Origin: Gorsachius magnificus
Taxonomy: Eukaryota > Chordata > Aves > Pelecaniformes > Ardeidae
DNA length: 64,000 bases
Direction: 5' to 3'
Assembly (NCBI GenBank): GCA_034008185.1
Contig: CM067089.1
Location: forward strand, 23,346,213-23,410,212
How positions within the stretch are numbered: position 1 is the first letter of the stretch; the number at the start of each line of letters is the position of its first letter. Shown piece after piece: positions 1 through 12,400 of the stretch. The notes under the pieces are model-generated. The model searched no databases, was not told the DNA's origin, and saw only the letters and a program-made list of their open reading frames with translations. The translations under genes and the position numbers were made by a program.

Positions 1-3000
1 TGATGAACTCAGCATAGGTAAGAAGGTATGTAGGGCTCTTGCTGTTATCTTACCCACTCGTGCAACCTAATACTCAAGGTTCTAAATCATCACAAGCCTT
101 GCTTGATGAGCTGTTCTAGTTTTGGTTTGGGGAGGGGCAGATTTACCTGGAGTGTGATGAGGTTTGGTGGCTAAATTCAATCTTTGCTTGAGTACGTGGA
201 GTTTCCACTTAGGTCAGCAGGGTAGTACGTGTGCTGCCTGTAGGACATTTCAGCATTTCAGGGAGGCATTTTTTATCATATGAGGAACTGTCTGTATCTC
301 ACTGTGATGACCTTTCTCTTCCCAAATGCACCCTTTGCTTAAGTGGCCTTAGGAACAGCCTGCACAAAGCTTTGCTTTCTCTGATTTGTATCTTCAACAT
401 TAATTTGTTTTTGCTCTGCATTCTTGTGCACCTAATTTCAAATGGTCTAACTTCAAATTTTTGATGTCTGCAAAATCATTTCAAGAGCAGAAGGTGAGAT
501 CTGCCTTGTTACACAGTTCTGGATGGACATAAGCTGTAGCTAAGACAGGCATCATCAGCAGGACTGTCTCCTGAGCATATTTTGATCATGTGGAAGTCTG
601 GCAAACAGCATCAGTCTGACAAATAGCCTTCATCATTTTAATTTTCCAAAGATAGAGAATTAAACCTTGACCCTGCGCACCTTCTTCCCTGGAGCCCAGG
701 ACTGATGTATGCTGAAGTATTCATGAGCAGCAGATTTCAACATGATTCTATCTGGTCTGAAAAGAAGTTGCAAAACTCTTGATTTGGTGCTTTTGTTTGT
801 TTGTTTGTTTTTTGGGGTTTTTTTAAATACACCATATATAATATTTGTTATTTTTAAATATTTCATATATGCTTGATCTCTTCCACTTTTACACAGACAT
901 CAGGAAGACTTGTCAGTACTTTGTAGCACCACACAGTTAATGCCAGGCTCCCCCCTCCACTAAGTGGGCTTAATGCACGATGAGATGTAGGACTGGGACA
1001 GAAATATGTAGGATTTGATCACAGAGCCAGAGTGCGTGTTGAAATAGCTGGCATGCCCATGGTGTGTTACTTGCTGGGCAGCCTGTTTCCCTGCGTGCCC
1101 CACATGCTACCACCCAGGAATACCCTCCAAGCTGTAGCAAGCCTCTCGCTGCCAACACTCCCTAGTATGAGGCTGGTCTTCTCCTCTGGTATGTGGGACT
1201 GAGCAACACCATATGTGAACGCCAAAAGAGGATAGATTAGGAAGAAAGGATTTCCTAAGGTTTTAAACCTTCCAGACTTAACACCACATCAGGCGAATGC
1301 CAAACCCAGATAACTCGGAGAAGAACAGTGGCAACATCTAGTGGCCGTTGAAGCTATAGGTCTGTTCTGCCGGGGAATACCCTTATTCTTCCTACATGCC
1401 ACACACACTTGCCCTGCTGTGCTGTTTGCTGGACACTTCTCCCTCCATCGGATATGATTGTTTGGGAGTAGATATCCCCACTAGACATCTTACTATTTTC
1501 TGGTTTAAAACTACTCTCTGAGTACTGCACTTGTCTGAGTTCATCCGTAGCCTGCTGCATAGCTGTTCAGTAATCCTTCGGCTTTGCTTTGGGCCAGTAA
1601 CCTCAGGGCTGGCTCCCACTCCACCTTTGAAAGTCGGTTTGTCTGGCTCCTTCTGACATGATCTGCTGTGAGAAGAAATGACTCTCACTTGAGAAGGTTG
1701 TAGAGGTTAACAGGGAATTTAATCAGAGCCCTGGACACAGCAACTGTCCTGCAATGTGTCAAACCATCTGGAGTACCTCATAATCCTACTATGTCAGCTT
1801 TATTAAGCAAAACAAGATGCAGTCCTAATCTGCAGCCTGGACATCTGTAGACTTACTTCTTTGAGAGCTGTGCTTCTGGTTGGACAGAAGCTTGGGTTTG
1901 GCATCAGCAAACATCTCCACCCCTTTGTGCATTTCCTGTCCACAAATCAATCAGACATATGCTGGATAGTCCCAGGACCCACCTCCAGACCACTGCATAA
2001 GTTACCCCTCCTTGTAATTAATCTGAAAAACAGCCACAAAATGATACCTGGACAAGTGTCCAGAGTCTGAAATCTGATCCTACAGTTGACCCCAGAGTCT
2101 CCCTGCAGTGCTCAGGAATTGCTGTCTGTGAGTGACATGCATCTGGGAAAGGCAACCTGCTAACACTTGTCCTAAACTGAGCACAATGAAACCCTCAGGA
2201 CCCAGAAATGGAGTAGAATTTAACATGAGTTGGGTTAGGGTTAGATGTAGGATTAGTCTTGGACCCTGAGGATACAATGGGATATATTTGATTTTCTGAC
2301 TGATTTTGTTTTCTGACCTCTTGGTTAATACTAAGAAAAAGTTGAATCGTTCAATGTGAGTTTATATTTTGCTTTACCAGAGCTGACAAATTGCTGTTGA
2401 TACCAGATTTACAAGCAGAGGGTAGGGTTTAGGTTAGAGCACGCTGACAGACAGGGCTGGGGCAGGCGAGCTGGGGCTGGCCCATAAATTTCTTCACCCT
2501 GTCAGTAAGTGACTGTTTTATAGCCTGTAGTGTCAAAGTTTTGGATCTCACTTAAGTTTTTGCTTGTATGGGGCTTTTTTAATATATAGAGGGTTTAAGT
2601 CCAGCTTAGGTGTTTTTATTGCTGAGACATCCCATTCTGTTTTGGACTCCTTATATTCTCTTGGCCTTAGTAGTTGGTAGTGCTAACTGCATGTGGTGTA
2701 TACATAGCAGTTCCTCCTGGGTGCCAAGCAAAAAAGGTGACAAAATGCCACATGTAAAGTGCATATCACAAGTTTATTCTTCTGCACAAACAAATAGAAA
2801 GTGACTGGGGAAAAAAAAAAAACAGAAAAGGAAAAAAAGTATTTCCATAAACAAAGATGCCAACTCTGTTCTTCTTCTGGGGTCACATCTTCCACCAGAC
2901 AGAGCACTGCTGCTGGGCTCCCATTTTCAGAGCACTGATGAGTCTCTTTTAAGAGGAGGGTCTGGTAGAGGATCCTGGATATTATAGCAGAAAAGGAGCA

Positions 3001-6000
3001 TATTCTTTCCAAGGGTCAATCTTGGCTTGCACTGTGCTCATGTCTGGCAATCAGTGACTCCTCATCACACCAGTCTCTTCTGAGTTTCTTCCTCTCGGCT
3101 GCTGCAGGATCTTGAGGTTATTGCTGGCAAGTGTTCCCACATATTCAGAGGGAAAGGACTGATACTTCTGAAGCAAGATAAACCCCCAGAGTTGCCATAG
3201 CTGCAATGTGTAATCTGCAGCGTGCTAGAGAGGAGGGACGATAGGCAGTTTTAAATCAGAGCCCAGGCAGACATCTTCAAATGCTTAACAAGGGGACACT
3301 GGGGTTTGGCCTACCACTGCAGCTTATAACTTAGCAGGTGGGAGCTAACACTTATCAAACAACTTTTTATTTCTGTGCTTATTCAAAAGCTGAGGAATTA
3401 AAAATTTGGAGAGGCTCAAGACAAGCTCATATGGTTCAAAAGTATTCCTCGTAATCTCACCTGTGACCTTTCTAACAGGCCAGCCATAATATTTTCATGA
3501 GCAGACACTGGCAGAGCTGCTTGAAGCCAGCAGTAGTACAGGTTTCTTCCTTATAGCTTAGCAGATGCATCTCAGTATTATTTCTCATCACATGCTACTT
3601 GCAGCCATGGGCCTTATTTGGGATACGCCACAAGCACTGTAGGCCTCATCTGCAACACCCTCTGCTTCTGCAGATCAAGTCCTGTGTCAGCATAGGATCC
3701 AGAACAGATCAGGAGGGGCTGAGATCCATCAAACTACTTTGGCTTTGCTTGTAGCATAGTTTTGAATCAAGGATGTTAGAAGTGAAATGCAGGATTCCCA
3801 GCCTCCTGGTTCTTTTCTTTGCTCTGATGTTTAATATTTGTTCTCTGATCAGACCTACCTTTTTTCCATCTCCTGCCCATTACATAATCAGAAATGATGG
3901 GCCAAACAGTTTTTCCACTCACTTGGGTCAGGTGAAAACATTCAACATCTAACATTCAACAGTGTTTGGCCATCACTCCTTGGCTTGCATCAGTGTCTCC
4001 CAGAAATCTGGAGTGGGACCACTGAAATACTAACCACATGCAATCTTCTTTACATGCTAAGGCCAGACTTTTTTTTCTTCCAGTGGCAAAATGAATTTCC
4101 TGAGACACTCAGGTCCTGAGAGCAGTTACCTGTAGGGGCCTGAGGGAAAGGACACCGGAGTAAGATCCAGATTTTCTGAGGTTATTTCTTCACTGCAGAA
4201 TTATCTTGAGCATGCTTTCTCTGGTCCACACAACCCCTTGCTACACCTGAGTTCAATGATGCTTTCAACCTGGGCTAGCTTGTCTGTCTAAGGCTAGTGG
4301 CTAAAACCACTAGCCAGTGACAGACAGCACTCCACAAGGAGACCAGAGATGAAGCTTTTGGAGCACTGCTAGTCCTTGAGTTCCTGCCCACAGCTTTCCT
4401 AGAAAAACAGAAAACTACTCCTTCCATGTTTGGGAAGAATCACAGAGATTCAGTTTGCTACAGCACACAGGATTTTTTTTCCAGAAACGCTGGCAATGCA
4501 ATGCAGCACAGGGTGAGTGAGAAAGTAATCATCCAAGGTAGGTTTTGTAGCACGGCTGCTGGCCTTCACCAGACCTAAGTGGATTCTGGTGATCTGAATT
4601 AGCCCTGTGGTGACGACTTGTCCTAAGACATCCCCTCTGGGGCTTTCCAGGAATGCATACAGTCACCTCATCAGTTCAGGTCGGCTGCTCCTATGTCATA
4701 CGACCAGGTGCAGCACCTCTTCTGGCTCCACCACCCCTTTGCTCATTAACTCAAGGCATTCTCAAAGGTTTTCTCTCCATCCTCTGCCATGGCTGACAGC
4801 CTGCCAAGTGAGGTATAAGTGCTGTCCTCCTCCCTTCCCAGCATGCTCTTCCTTATCTTTCAGAGACCCCAGGAATGTGCACTGCAAACACAAGCCTGCA
4901 GAACAAGCCCAGCCAGAGTGTGAAGGATTCAAAGTCAGGATTGTGTATTATTTTTTCTTTTCTCTCATTCTCTCCCTCCCAAGCTTGTCTGGGACTAAGG
5001 CTGCTAGCTAGGTTCTCCAGCCCTCTTTTTCTTCATGGGAGTACACACATGCAAAATCTCCAGGTGCTCACAAAGAAGCACTTTAGAGCCTTCAAGAAAA
5101 AGTAGAGCCCCCAGCTTTCATGAACATATCATAAACTCCAACTGCGCAGAGGGAGATTGGCTTGGACCTAGAGTGAAACCACACTAGCTGCACTGCTTAC
5201 AGACTTGGCATCAGCCCCATTTGCACTCCTTTTTTTTTTTTTTCTCCCCAGAACCTACAGTTGTGAACATCCAAAGTTTGTGCTCAGTCCAGTAAGAGAA
5301 TGGCTTCTGCTTGAAGGAGAGGAAGAAGTCTAAAGAGATGGAGACATGTCCCAAGCAGGGCTATGAGGCCCTCATCCTGCCTCCAGTACTCATTCCTGAG
5401 GGTGCAGCAAAAGGCTGGGCAACCCCTGCCAAGGTGGCAAGCCCCTTCCCTGCAGCTGGGCATTCTGCTGTTTTTGGGAGCCAGTGCTTCAGGAGCAATG
5501 CTTTCCTGGTGTACTTGTGGGATCATACTGTAGAAGTGGCTGCTGCAAAAGGGGGAGCACAAGCAGAAAGCAAATGGCAGGGGTGTGTGCAAACCAGAGC
5601 ACAAATGACATGCACACACACATTCACGGTCCCTACTAATAGCCTGAATTCTTCCTTGGGAAAGGGAATGCTTTCTTCTTGTATGCCTTTAGTGTAGAGA
5701 TTAAGTCTGAGGCTACCCTGGGACATTCAAGGAATAACGAGTCCTCTTTCCCCAATACCACCAGCAAACTCAGCTCTGTATGTGTGTGAGAGTGCAGATC
5801 CTCTGGGACTCTCAGAGCACTTCGGTTCTTACCAAGTAGACCCCAAGGATACTTAAATCATTTAGTATGAAATTCTACTTGTGACTTTCTGTTTCCCTAT
5901 CCCCCACTTCCATACCGAGACCATCTTTAAAGGGGCTCCATTTTCCAGCTCATCACAGAGTTTTCAGCAAGTTTGGTCATGACCCATTGCCAATATAGCC

Positions 6001-7067
6001 ACACTTCTGTCCTAAACTAAAAAAAAATGATGATGTGCAAATGCATATTCAATCCTGTCTCCTTTTAAAGCCAACTGTACCTTCTCCCACGCAATCCTCG
6101 TTTGTACTTACAGCATCTGTATCCTGTTCCAGTGGGACTAATGCTGCAGGACCTTCTTTATGCCAACCAGCCACTGCCTGCACTTAGCTTTGACTTTGCA
6201 TATCCTTAAAAATTGATACTTCCTTCTGCGGTTCCTCCAGCTTGTGATAGCCCCATCAAGTCCATTCAACGCCCCTCTTTGGCAAACTGCTCCCAGACCT
6301 GACAGCCATGTTAAGCACCAGCTAGGATGACTCTCCCTTTTAGCCCCAGCCCTGGTGACTTCAGGAACAGGCATGGCACACATGGCCACCCTCCTGTGCA
6401 GGGCACACTGCCCACGCGTGTGAACACCCCTGCTCACTCTGCTCTCACCTCTCTTCCCATGCCCCTCTGGAGAGGAGTCTGGGAGAAGTGTCCAAAGCAA
6501 AGCCCCACTTCTTTCACTCCCTGCTGTGTGCATGTGTGTGCATGTGTGTGCACGCACACAGGTGCGTGTGTACAGACTGACAGGCTCTGAGAAAAGCAGT
6601 CAATGGGGAAGCTAGGGCTTCTGTACTGTAATCCCACCTCTCACCCTTTCTTCCTGGAAAGCTCTTGCCCCCCAGTCTCCCTCCATTCAGGGGTGACTCC
6701 AAAGCCCTTGGGAAAGGGAAGCCACTACTGCCTACATGTCCTCATGTGAAATAGCCCCTGCCATTCACCCCCTCCAGAGGCAGGTTTTGCTGCTGCATGC
6801 CAAGTTCCCAGTCTCTGTGTACCACACATGCATCCTCTCTCCACATTCTTCCTCTTGCTGTAGCCACAGCCAGTGAGCCTTGCCATGAAGCTGCCCGTCT
6901 TGAGACCAAGGGGAGGCTGGGGGAGAGGGTGGTGCAGAAGGGGCATAATTTTTTTTTTTCTCTTTTCTTCATTTTGTGTCACTCATCCCAATGTACTGAG
7001 CTGACATGAAAGACAAAACGAGCACTACCTCTGCGGGGCCACGGACGGGATGGGAGGGGTGCCTGCC
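1..7067. other. SYNPO2L 3'UTR and downstream flank, no other gene seen
   Basis: This stretch follows the SYNPO2L stop codon on the minus strand, so its right-hand part must hold the 3'UTR. The UTR end is not clear. The nearest minus-strand AATAAA I noticed is at 3366-3371, another is at 2773-2778, and an ATTAAA lies at 3830-3835; each would imply a UTR of more than 3 kb, so a non-canonical signal nearer 7067 is possible. All open frames here are short and resemble no protein I know. MYOZ1, the neighbour on this side in human, was looked for and not found. A TG/CA-rich microsatellite lies at 6524-6570 and short T or A runs near 2811 and 5229. Confidence 0.5.
6524..6570. repeat. TG/CA-rich microsatellite
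   Basis: Alternating TG runs broken by CATG and then turning to CA, in the likely SYNPO2L 3'UTR or flank. It makes short Cys/His/Thr-rich open frames on both strands that should not be read as genes. Confidence 0.8.
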
Positions 7068-9406
7068 TCAGTGGTGGCCAAAGCTCGGCCTCCACACATT
7101 GGCCTGCATCCCCGTTCTTGCTGCTGAGAATTTGGGCCTGGCCACCTGAAATCGAGAGGCCGAGGCTGGGTTTGGGGAAAACCCCTGGCCTGCCTGACCA
7201 GGCTCTGGAGAGCTCTGGTACGGCTTAGGGGACTGGCTGAGCTCCACCTGTAAGGGCGCCGGTGTAGTGGGGGCAGAAGAGGCCATTTCTGTTCTCCACA
7301 CTGGCTCATCTAATGTGGTGGCTGAGCGGGGCATAAGCACGGTGGGTGCCAGGCTACTTGAGGCTGGCATGGGAGCTGGAGTGGAGAAGCGGCGAATCTC
7401 CTGGGTCTTGGCTGTTTTCACGGGCACCTGCTTGGCTGCCGTGAAGGATGAGCTAGCCTGCAGGGCTGGCTTACCAGGGGACTCCTGAATGCTGGGGCTT
7501 GGGGGATCCCCAAAACAGAACATGGCTGACTTTAATTGGTAGGGCTGGTGGCGCATTACATCAATGACCTTGATCCCTGATTTCTGGCCAGGTGCCTTTT
7601 TCACTTTGCTCTCCGCTTTGCTAGCCTGAGATTTGCTGGCTGCCAGGGGATAGAAAGGGGAATGCATTGGGTTGTAAGCTATTGGAGGAGGAGCCCGGAT
7701 GTTGGGTGAGTATTTCCAGGATGAGGGTAGAGAAGGGGAAGGAGAGGGGGTCCTGGGCTTGGACTCTGGCTTCGGTGTTTTCTCCACCACAAATTTGTCC
7801 ATGCGGCTCTGGCATTTGGCAAAGAGCTCTGCCCCCTTGCCTTTAAGCTGAGGCATGTCCTGGGCCCCATTTACCAGTCCAGCATCTTGCTGCTGAGGCT
7901 TAGGAGCCACTGGAGGTGGGGTCTTGAACTTGCGGCCAGAAGACTGCATGAAGTTGCAGGCCTCAGCACCCAGGCTGAGGAAGTCCTCCTCAGGCCCGGA
8001 CTCAAAGCCTGCCCCGGGGTGGTCACCTTTCGGCTTCTCATCCAGGTTCTGCACTAGAGACAGGAGCTCAGGGTTGGGTGAATTCTTCTTCTTCTCCTCA
8101 ATCTTACTGAACATGGGTTTCTTGTTGCCCCTCCGGCGAGCCTCCTGCAGGATGCCAGTGCGGGGAGCCGGCACGGCAATCCTCTGCTCCCTGGAGGTTA
8201 AGGGCTCAGATGGAGGTCGTGGCATTGCTGGTGAGACAGCAGGAGAAGGCTGGTTTGGCACCGGGGAACTGCTTATTGTGTGCTGTGATGGTGCTGGACT
8301 AATATACAAAGAAGAAGAGGCTGTTCCAGGGACTCGTGGCTGGGGTGCTGTGGAGGCCACCTCCCCTCCTGGCTTTGAGGGAGTTGACAGAAAGATAGAG
8401 GTGGTGGATGTCCGGGCAGTGTTGGCAGAAGGCTTAGTCTCTGGAGCACTTCCTCCCCCTCTTGGCTGTGACTCCAGTGGTGGTGTTGGCCTTCCTGGTG
8501 CAGAAATATACAGAGATGTGGAGGAGCTGACTGGACTGCGGTGTGTTGGCGCTGGTGCATTGGCAGGGGTTCCTGGAGACAGAGGTGAGAAAGGGGGAAC
8601 CACTGTGCTTTGCCCACCCAGACTTTCACTAGGTTTTTTGGGTGCAGATGGCCTGAAGATGACAGAGGATGTTGCTGGGCGTTGGCCAGAAAAGCCAGGA
8701 GTAAAGGGCCGTGCAGACCTGTTGAACATGCTCGTTGTGCTTGTGGAGAAGGGGTCGGGCGTGCTTGGGGGAGGCAGGAAGAAAGTGGGGCTAGGGGGAG
8801 CCAAGAGCTGAGCAGGGGGGGTGGCTGGCTGCTTGCTGGGCACTTGCACACCTTCCAGGTGGATGCTGAGGGGCACACTGTCTGCCTTCTGTGGCACAGG
8901 CATATCTCCGTTCACCGTGCCCTGCTGTGGCTGGGCAGTTGGGGCAAGCTGGGGGCTCTTCTGCGCCGGGACGTTCTCAACTGTGTACTTCCCAGCCCGT
9001 TGTCTCTGCTGCTCAAATAATCGGGCTCCTTTACCTGAGGCCTCACTCAAACCTTTCTGCTTCTCTTCCTTCTGTTCAGAGTCAGACTTGGCCTTTTCAA
9101 TGTCCAGGTAAGTGTTGTCCCAATCAGAGTGATTAGTTAGGCTTCGGGCGTCAGAGAAACCTTCCTCATCAAATTCAGACTCACTAGTTGGAAAAATGCC
9201 GTCTTCCTCCTCGTAGGAGCGGTCTTCATCGACACTCCCAAAGCTTACCAATGTATACTTCTTAGCCCTCTGCCTGCGCTTCTTGAACATCAGCACCCCC
9301 TTGGAGTGGGGGTTGGGTGCATCTGTCAGCAGGGATGCAATGGTTCTGCACTTGGTTTTGGCTTCTTTCACGTTCTTCTCTTGGATGCTCTCGTGGCGGT
9401 GGAGCT
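7068..9406 (-). CDS. SYNPO2L: SYNPO2L coding exon 4 (terminal, 778 codons plus stop)
   Basis: The large terminal exon carries most of the protein. The acceptor reads CTCTTGCAG before AG-CTC-CAC, completing a split Lys codon so that exon 3 ...KAKQA continues as KLHRHESIQEK, as in the mammalian protein. It contains the basic motif KKRRQRAKKY, a Ser/Asp-rich stretch (TSESEFDEEGFSDARS), several Ser-Thr-rich motifs with an aromatic residue, the conserved segments SPNPELLSLVQNLDEKP and LSLGAEACNFMQ, the WKYSPNIRAPPPIAYNP block, MRHQPYQLKSAMFCF and TTLDEPVWRTE. The stop is TGA at 7070-7068. The opposite strand has a 295-codon open frame at 7924-8811 that is only a shadow of this exon's composition. 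Confidence 0.96.
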
Positions 9407-12400
9407 CTGCAAGAGACAAAAAGAGGCAAGCTCAGAGCTCAGCAAGAGGCTGGGTGGGCAAAGATGGACAGTGATATGGCGATAGGTATTCTAGTGCCCG
9501 TAAGAGGAAACACACTATCACCCCCTGCCCTTCTTTTTCTTTCCTACTTTTGCTGATAGTGTCTTTAGGAACTGCTGATAGAAACCAAGGTGCGGTTTTC
9601 TCTTTCCCTGGAAACAAAATAGAAGTCCATGCAGGTGTGGGGAGGGAACTTTCCCCACACTGACAGATGGTCTCTGTTTCCTGGTCAGACCTGGGATTTC
9701 CTATTTCTGCAGCATGTGGGCAAGAGTCCCTGGCTGTATCTCACAGCATTTTTACAGTACCCTTTTACATGCCCTTACTCCTGGGATTTTTTATCATATA
9801 CTTATCACCCTGAAGGTTGAGCATTGCTTTTTGTAGACCTTCCTCCTACCATATGGGTGATTCCTGGGAGCAAGCAATCTCTCTGGCCCTGAGAGTTTGG
9901 GAAGCAGCCGCTGCTATGTTAGCCTCCATGCATGTGTGCAATGAAAGAGGTGCTCTGCAGGCACAGCTGGGCTGCTCCTGTTCTGCACCCTGAAGTGCCA
10001 GCTGCAGATCAGAGTGCCTTGCAGCAGCCCTGTGTGTAGGGCTGTTTCCTCCTCTCTGCAGCGGCCCTGCAAAAGCAAGAGGCATGTTTTCACCCTTGCT
10101 GCAGACCCTTGCACGTCTCCCATGCCCAGCAAGGAAGAAGAGCATTTGCTCCTGAGCAAGAATCCTAGACCTCTACAACTGATCAGCCAGGCCAGAAGGA
10201 ATCCACTTAGACAGGCTTGCTTGGAAAAGCCAACACCTGTTGGGACACTGGCATGAGAGTATGGGATAATCATTTTCCACCTGCTCTGCCAGCCCAGCGG
10301 TCAGTAAAGCCCCAGGGAGGAACGTTGTGTTCTCTACCCTGCATGTAGGGAAAGTGGGGGGTGAACAAGATTCAATAGTAAACCCAAACTCAGCTGCCCT
10401 ACAAAAGGTATGGACATACCTTGAATAAGAGTTCAAGTGACAGAAATCAGTGCTAACCTTGCACAGGAATAAAAAGAACACACCTAAACCATAGACTGAT
10501 TTCTTTCATTTTATCCTTTTCCTTAATCCCATTGTCTTTTTCCCAGCATGATAGTACAGCTGAAACATCCATTCACTGCCGGCATCTAATAATTTGTCAA
10601 AAACCTGTGTAGCACCTTGTCTGGCCCTGACATTCTCCAGAAAGAGGTACAAAATTATGCCCTGCTGAAGGGAGGGGAGAGGAGAGGAGAGGAGAGGAAG
10701 GGAGAGGAGAGGAGAGGAGAGGAGAGGCGAGGAGAGGAGAGGAGGAAGGGAGAGGAGAGGAGAGGAGAGGAGAGGAGAGGAGAGGAGAGGAGAGGAGAGG
10801 AGAGCTGCAGGCAGTGCTGGGGGATGGTGTTAGCTCAGGAGAGGATGGAAGCTGCTCAGTCCTCTCAGGGTCTCACTTCTGACCATTTTATCACAGAGCA
10901 TTCATTCAATGGGGATCTGCTAATGTGGCAAAGTTACCTACAGTTGGATACAAGGAGCTTAGCTAGGAAGGATACTAGTTTTCCTGAGGGCTGCAGATGG
11001 CCCCCAAAATCTGTCTAGGCTGCACAATTGTGGTGGGTGTCATCATTCCATACTGCACCAGTGTAACCACAGCAGAAAGAGCTTCCCTCTCTCTCCCCAT
11101 GCTGAAAACAAGGTGTTGATTTGCAGAGCAGTCATCCTTCCAGGAAGCTTAAGATAAATACAAGGAAAGGCTCTTCTCAAAGTTTGCACATGCTGCTACT
11201 TTGGGATTTCAGCAAAGAGACTTCGGTGGTTTGAGATCACCTCACATGGGTGCACAGTTCATTCCTCCCCTTTGCACCCAGAAAACTGGAAACAGCAAAA
11301 TTAATGCTGAAAAGATGGCTCACTATTTGTACTTGTGCTATCAAAGGGAATGCTCCCTGCAAAACTTTCCTTACAGAATGACTCCACCTTGCTGAACCAA
11401 GACTGAAGTATTTCCCAGGTTTTGTGGGGATTTACTGCTCTTCAGGGAAGTCATAGGCTTGCCCTCAAAGACCTGCTGTCCATGATGGAAACGAGCTACA
11501 GTCCCTGAAGGTCTGTCCACTCCACTTAGAAAGCTGCACACGTGTGTCTCTGGGGGTTATTCACAATGGAGAAAATCAAAGATTTCTTTCTTGCTACAAG
11601 CATCCTTGCTACAAGCTACTACACCTCACCTGGCTCATATTTTGCTTCTAAATTTACAAGGAGGAAGAGCAGCACTGCAGAATCCTAGTCAAGTTCAGAA
11701 TATGTAAACTCTGGGCCCTGAGTGACTCACAGGAGGATTTCTGGCATCGGGGGCTAACAGCTAGGAAGCTACACCATCCAAAGTGAGTGTCTGTGCAGCC
11801 CTTCCAGCAGCAGGGTACCATGAAAGCGCTGAACTCTGGGCTAGCAAACACTGTCAGAGAAAACATAACAGTAGACAGTCTTGTCCATGCCTCCACCAAC
11901 TCTCAGTCCTGGTTCAGCATTAGCATCCACGCACAACTTCCCTAGGCAGTCGCTCTGAACTGCCCTGTGGTATCTGGCAAGTAAGGCCCTCGGGATCTGC
12001 TACTCGCCTCCCTCTTCTCTTCCTACTTCCCTTCTCATCAAAGGCTAAAGCACATAAATAATTATACTGAACCTCCCAACAGAAAAATGATCATGGTATT
12101 CAAGCTACAATCTCCCACAAAATTTTAAGAAAAAAGGGAAAGAGAAATCTTCCCGAGAAGGTACCTTCTTGCTGAAGGTAATAAGAAAGTGAAATCAAAA
12201 AAAAAATAGGAAGGAGAGAAAAAAATGAGAAAAAAGGAAAGGAAAAAAGAAAAGAAAGGAAAGAAAGAAAAGAAAAGAAAAGAAAAGAAAAGAAAAGAAA
12301 AGAGAAAAGAAAAGAAAAGATAAAAGAGAGAAGAGAGAAGAAAGAAAAGAGAAAATGAGAAAAGAAAGATAAAAGAGGAAAGAAAAGAGGAAATAAAAAA

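Noticed and set aside
3770..3850. Possible SINE fragment (cccagcctcctggttctttt)
   Set aside because: Match to a SINE body is too short and could be chance.
1..7067. Search for MYOZ1 exons, expected next to SYNPO2L
   Set aside because: No frame resembles the calsarcin family; the gene must lie beyond the window or be absent.
7924..8811. 295-codon plus-strand open frame
   Set aside because: Antisense shadow of the Pro/Ser-rich SYNPO2L exon 4; Gly-rich composition and no known domain.
9407..9419. Start of the exon 4 frame upstream of the acceptor (apparent initiator at 9419)
   Set aside because: The codon is TTG inside the pyrimidine tract of the acceptor, not a start codon.
10617..11018. 133-codon frame rich in Arg-Gly-Glu-Glu
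   Set aside because: Created by the GGAGA tandem repeat.
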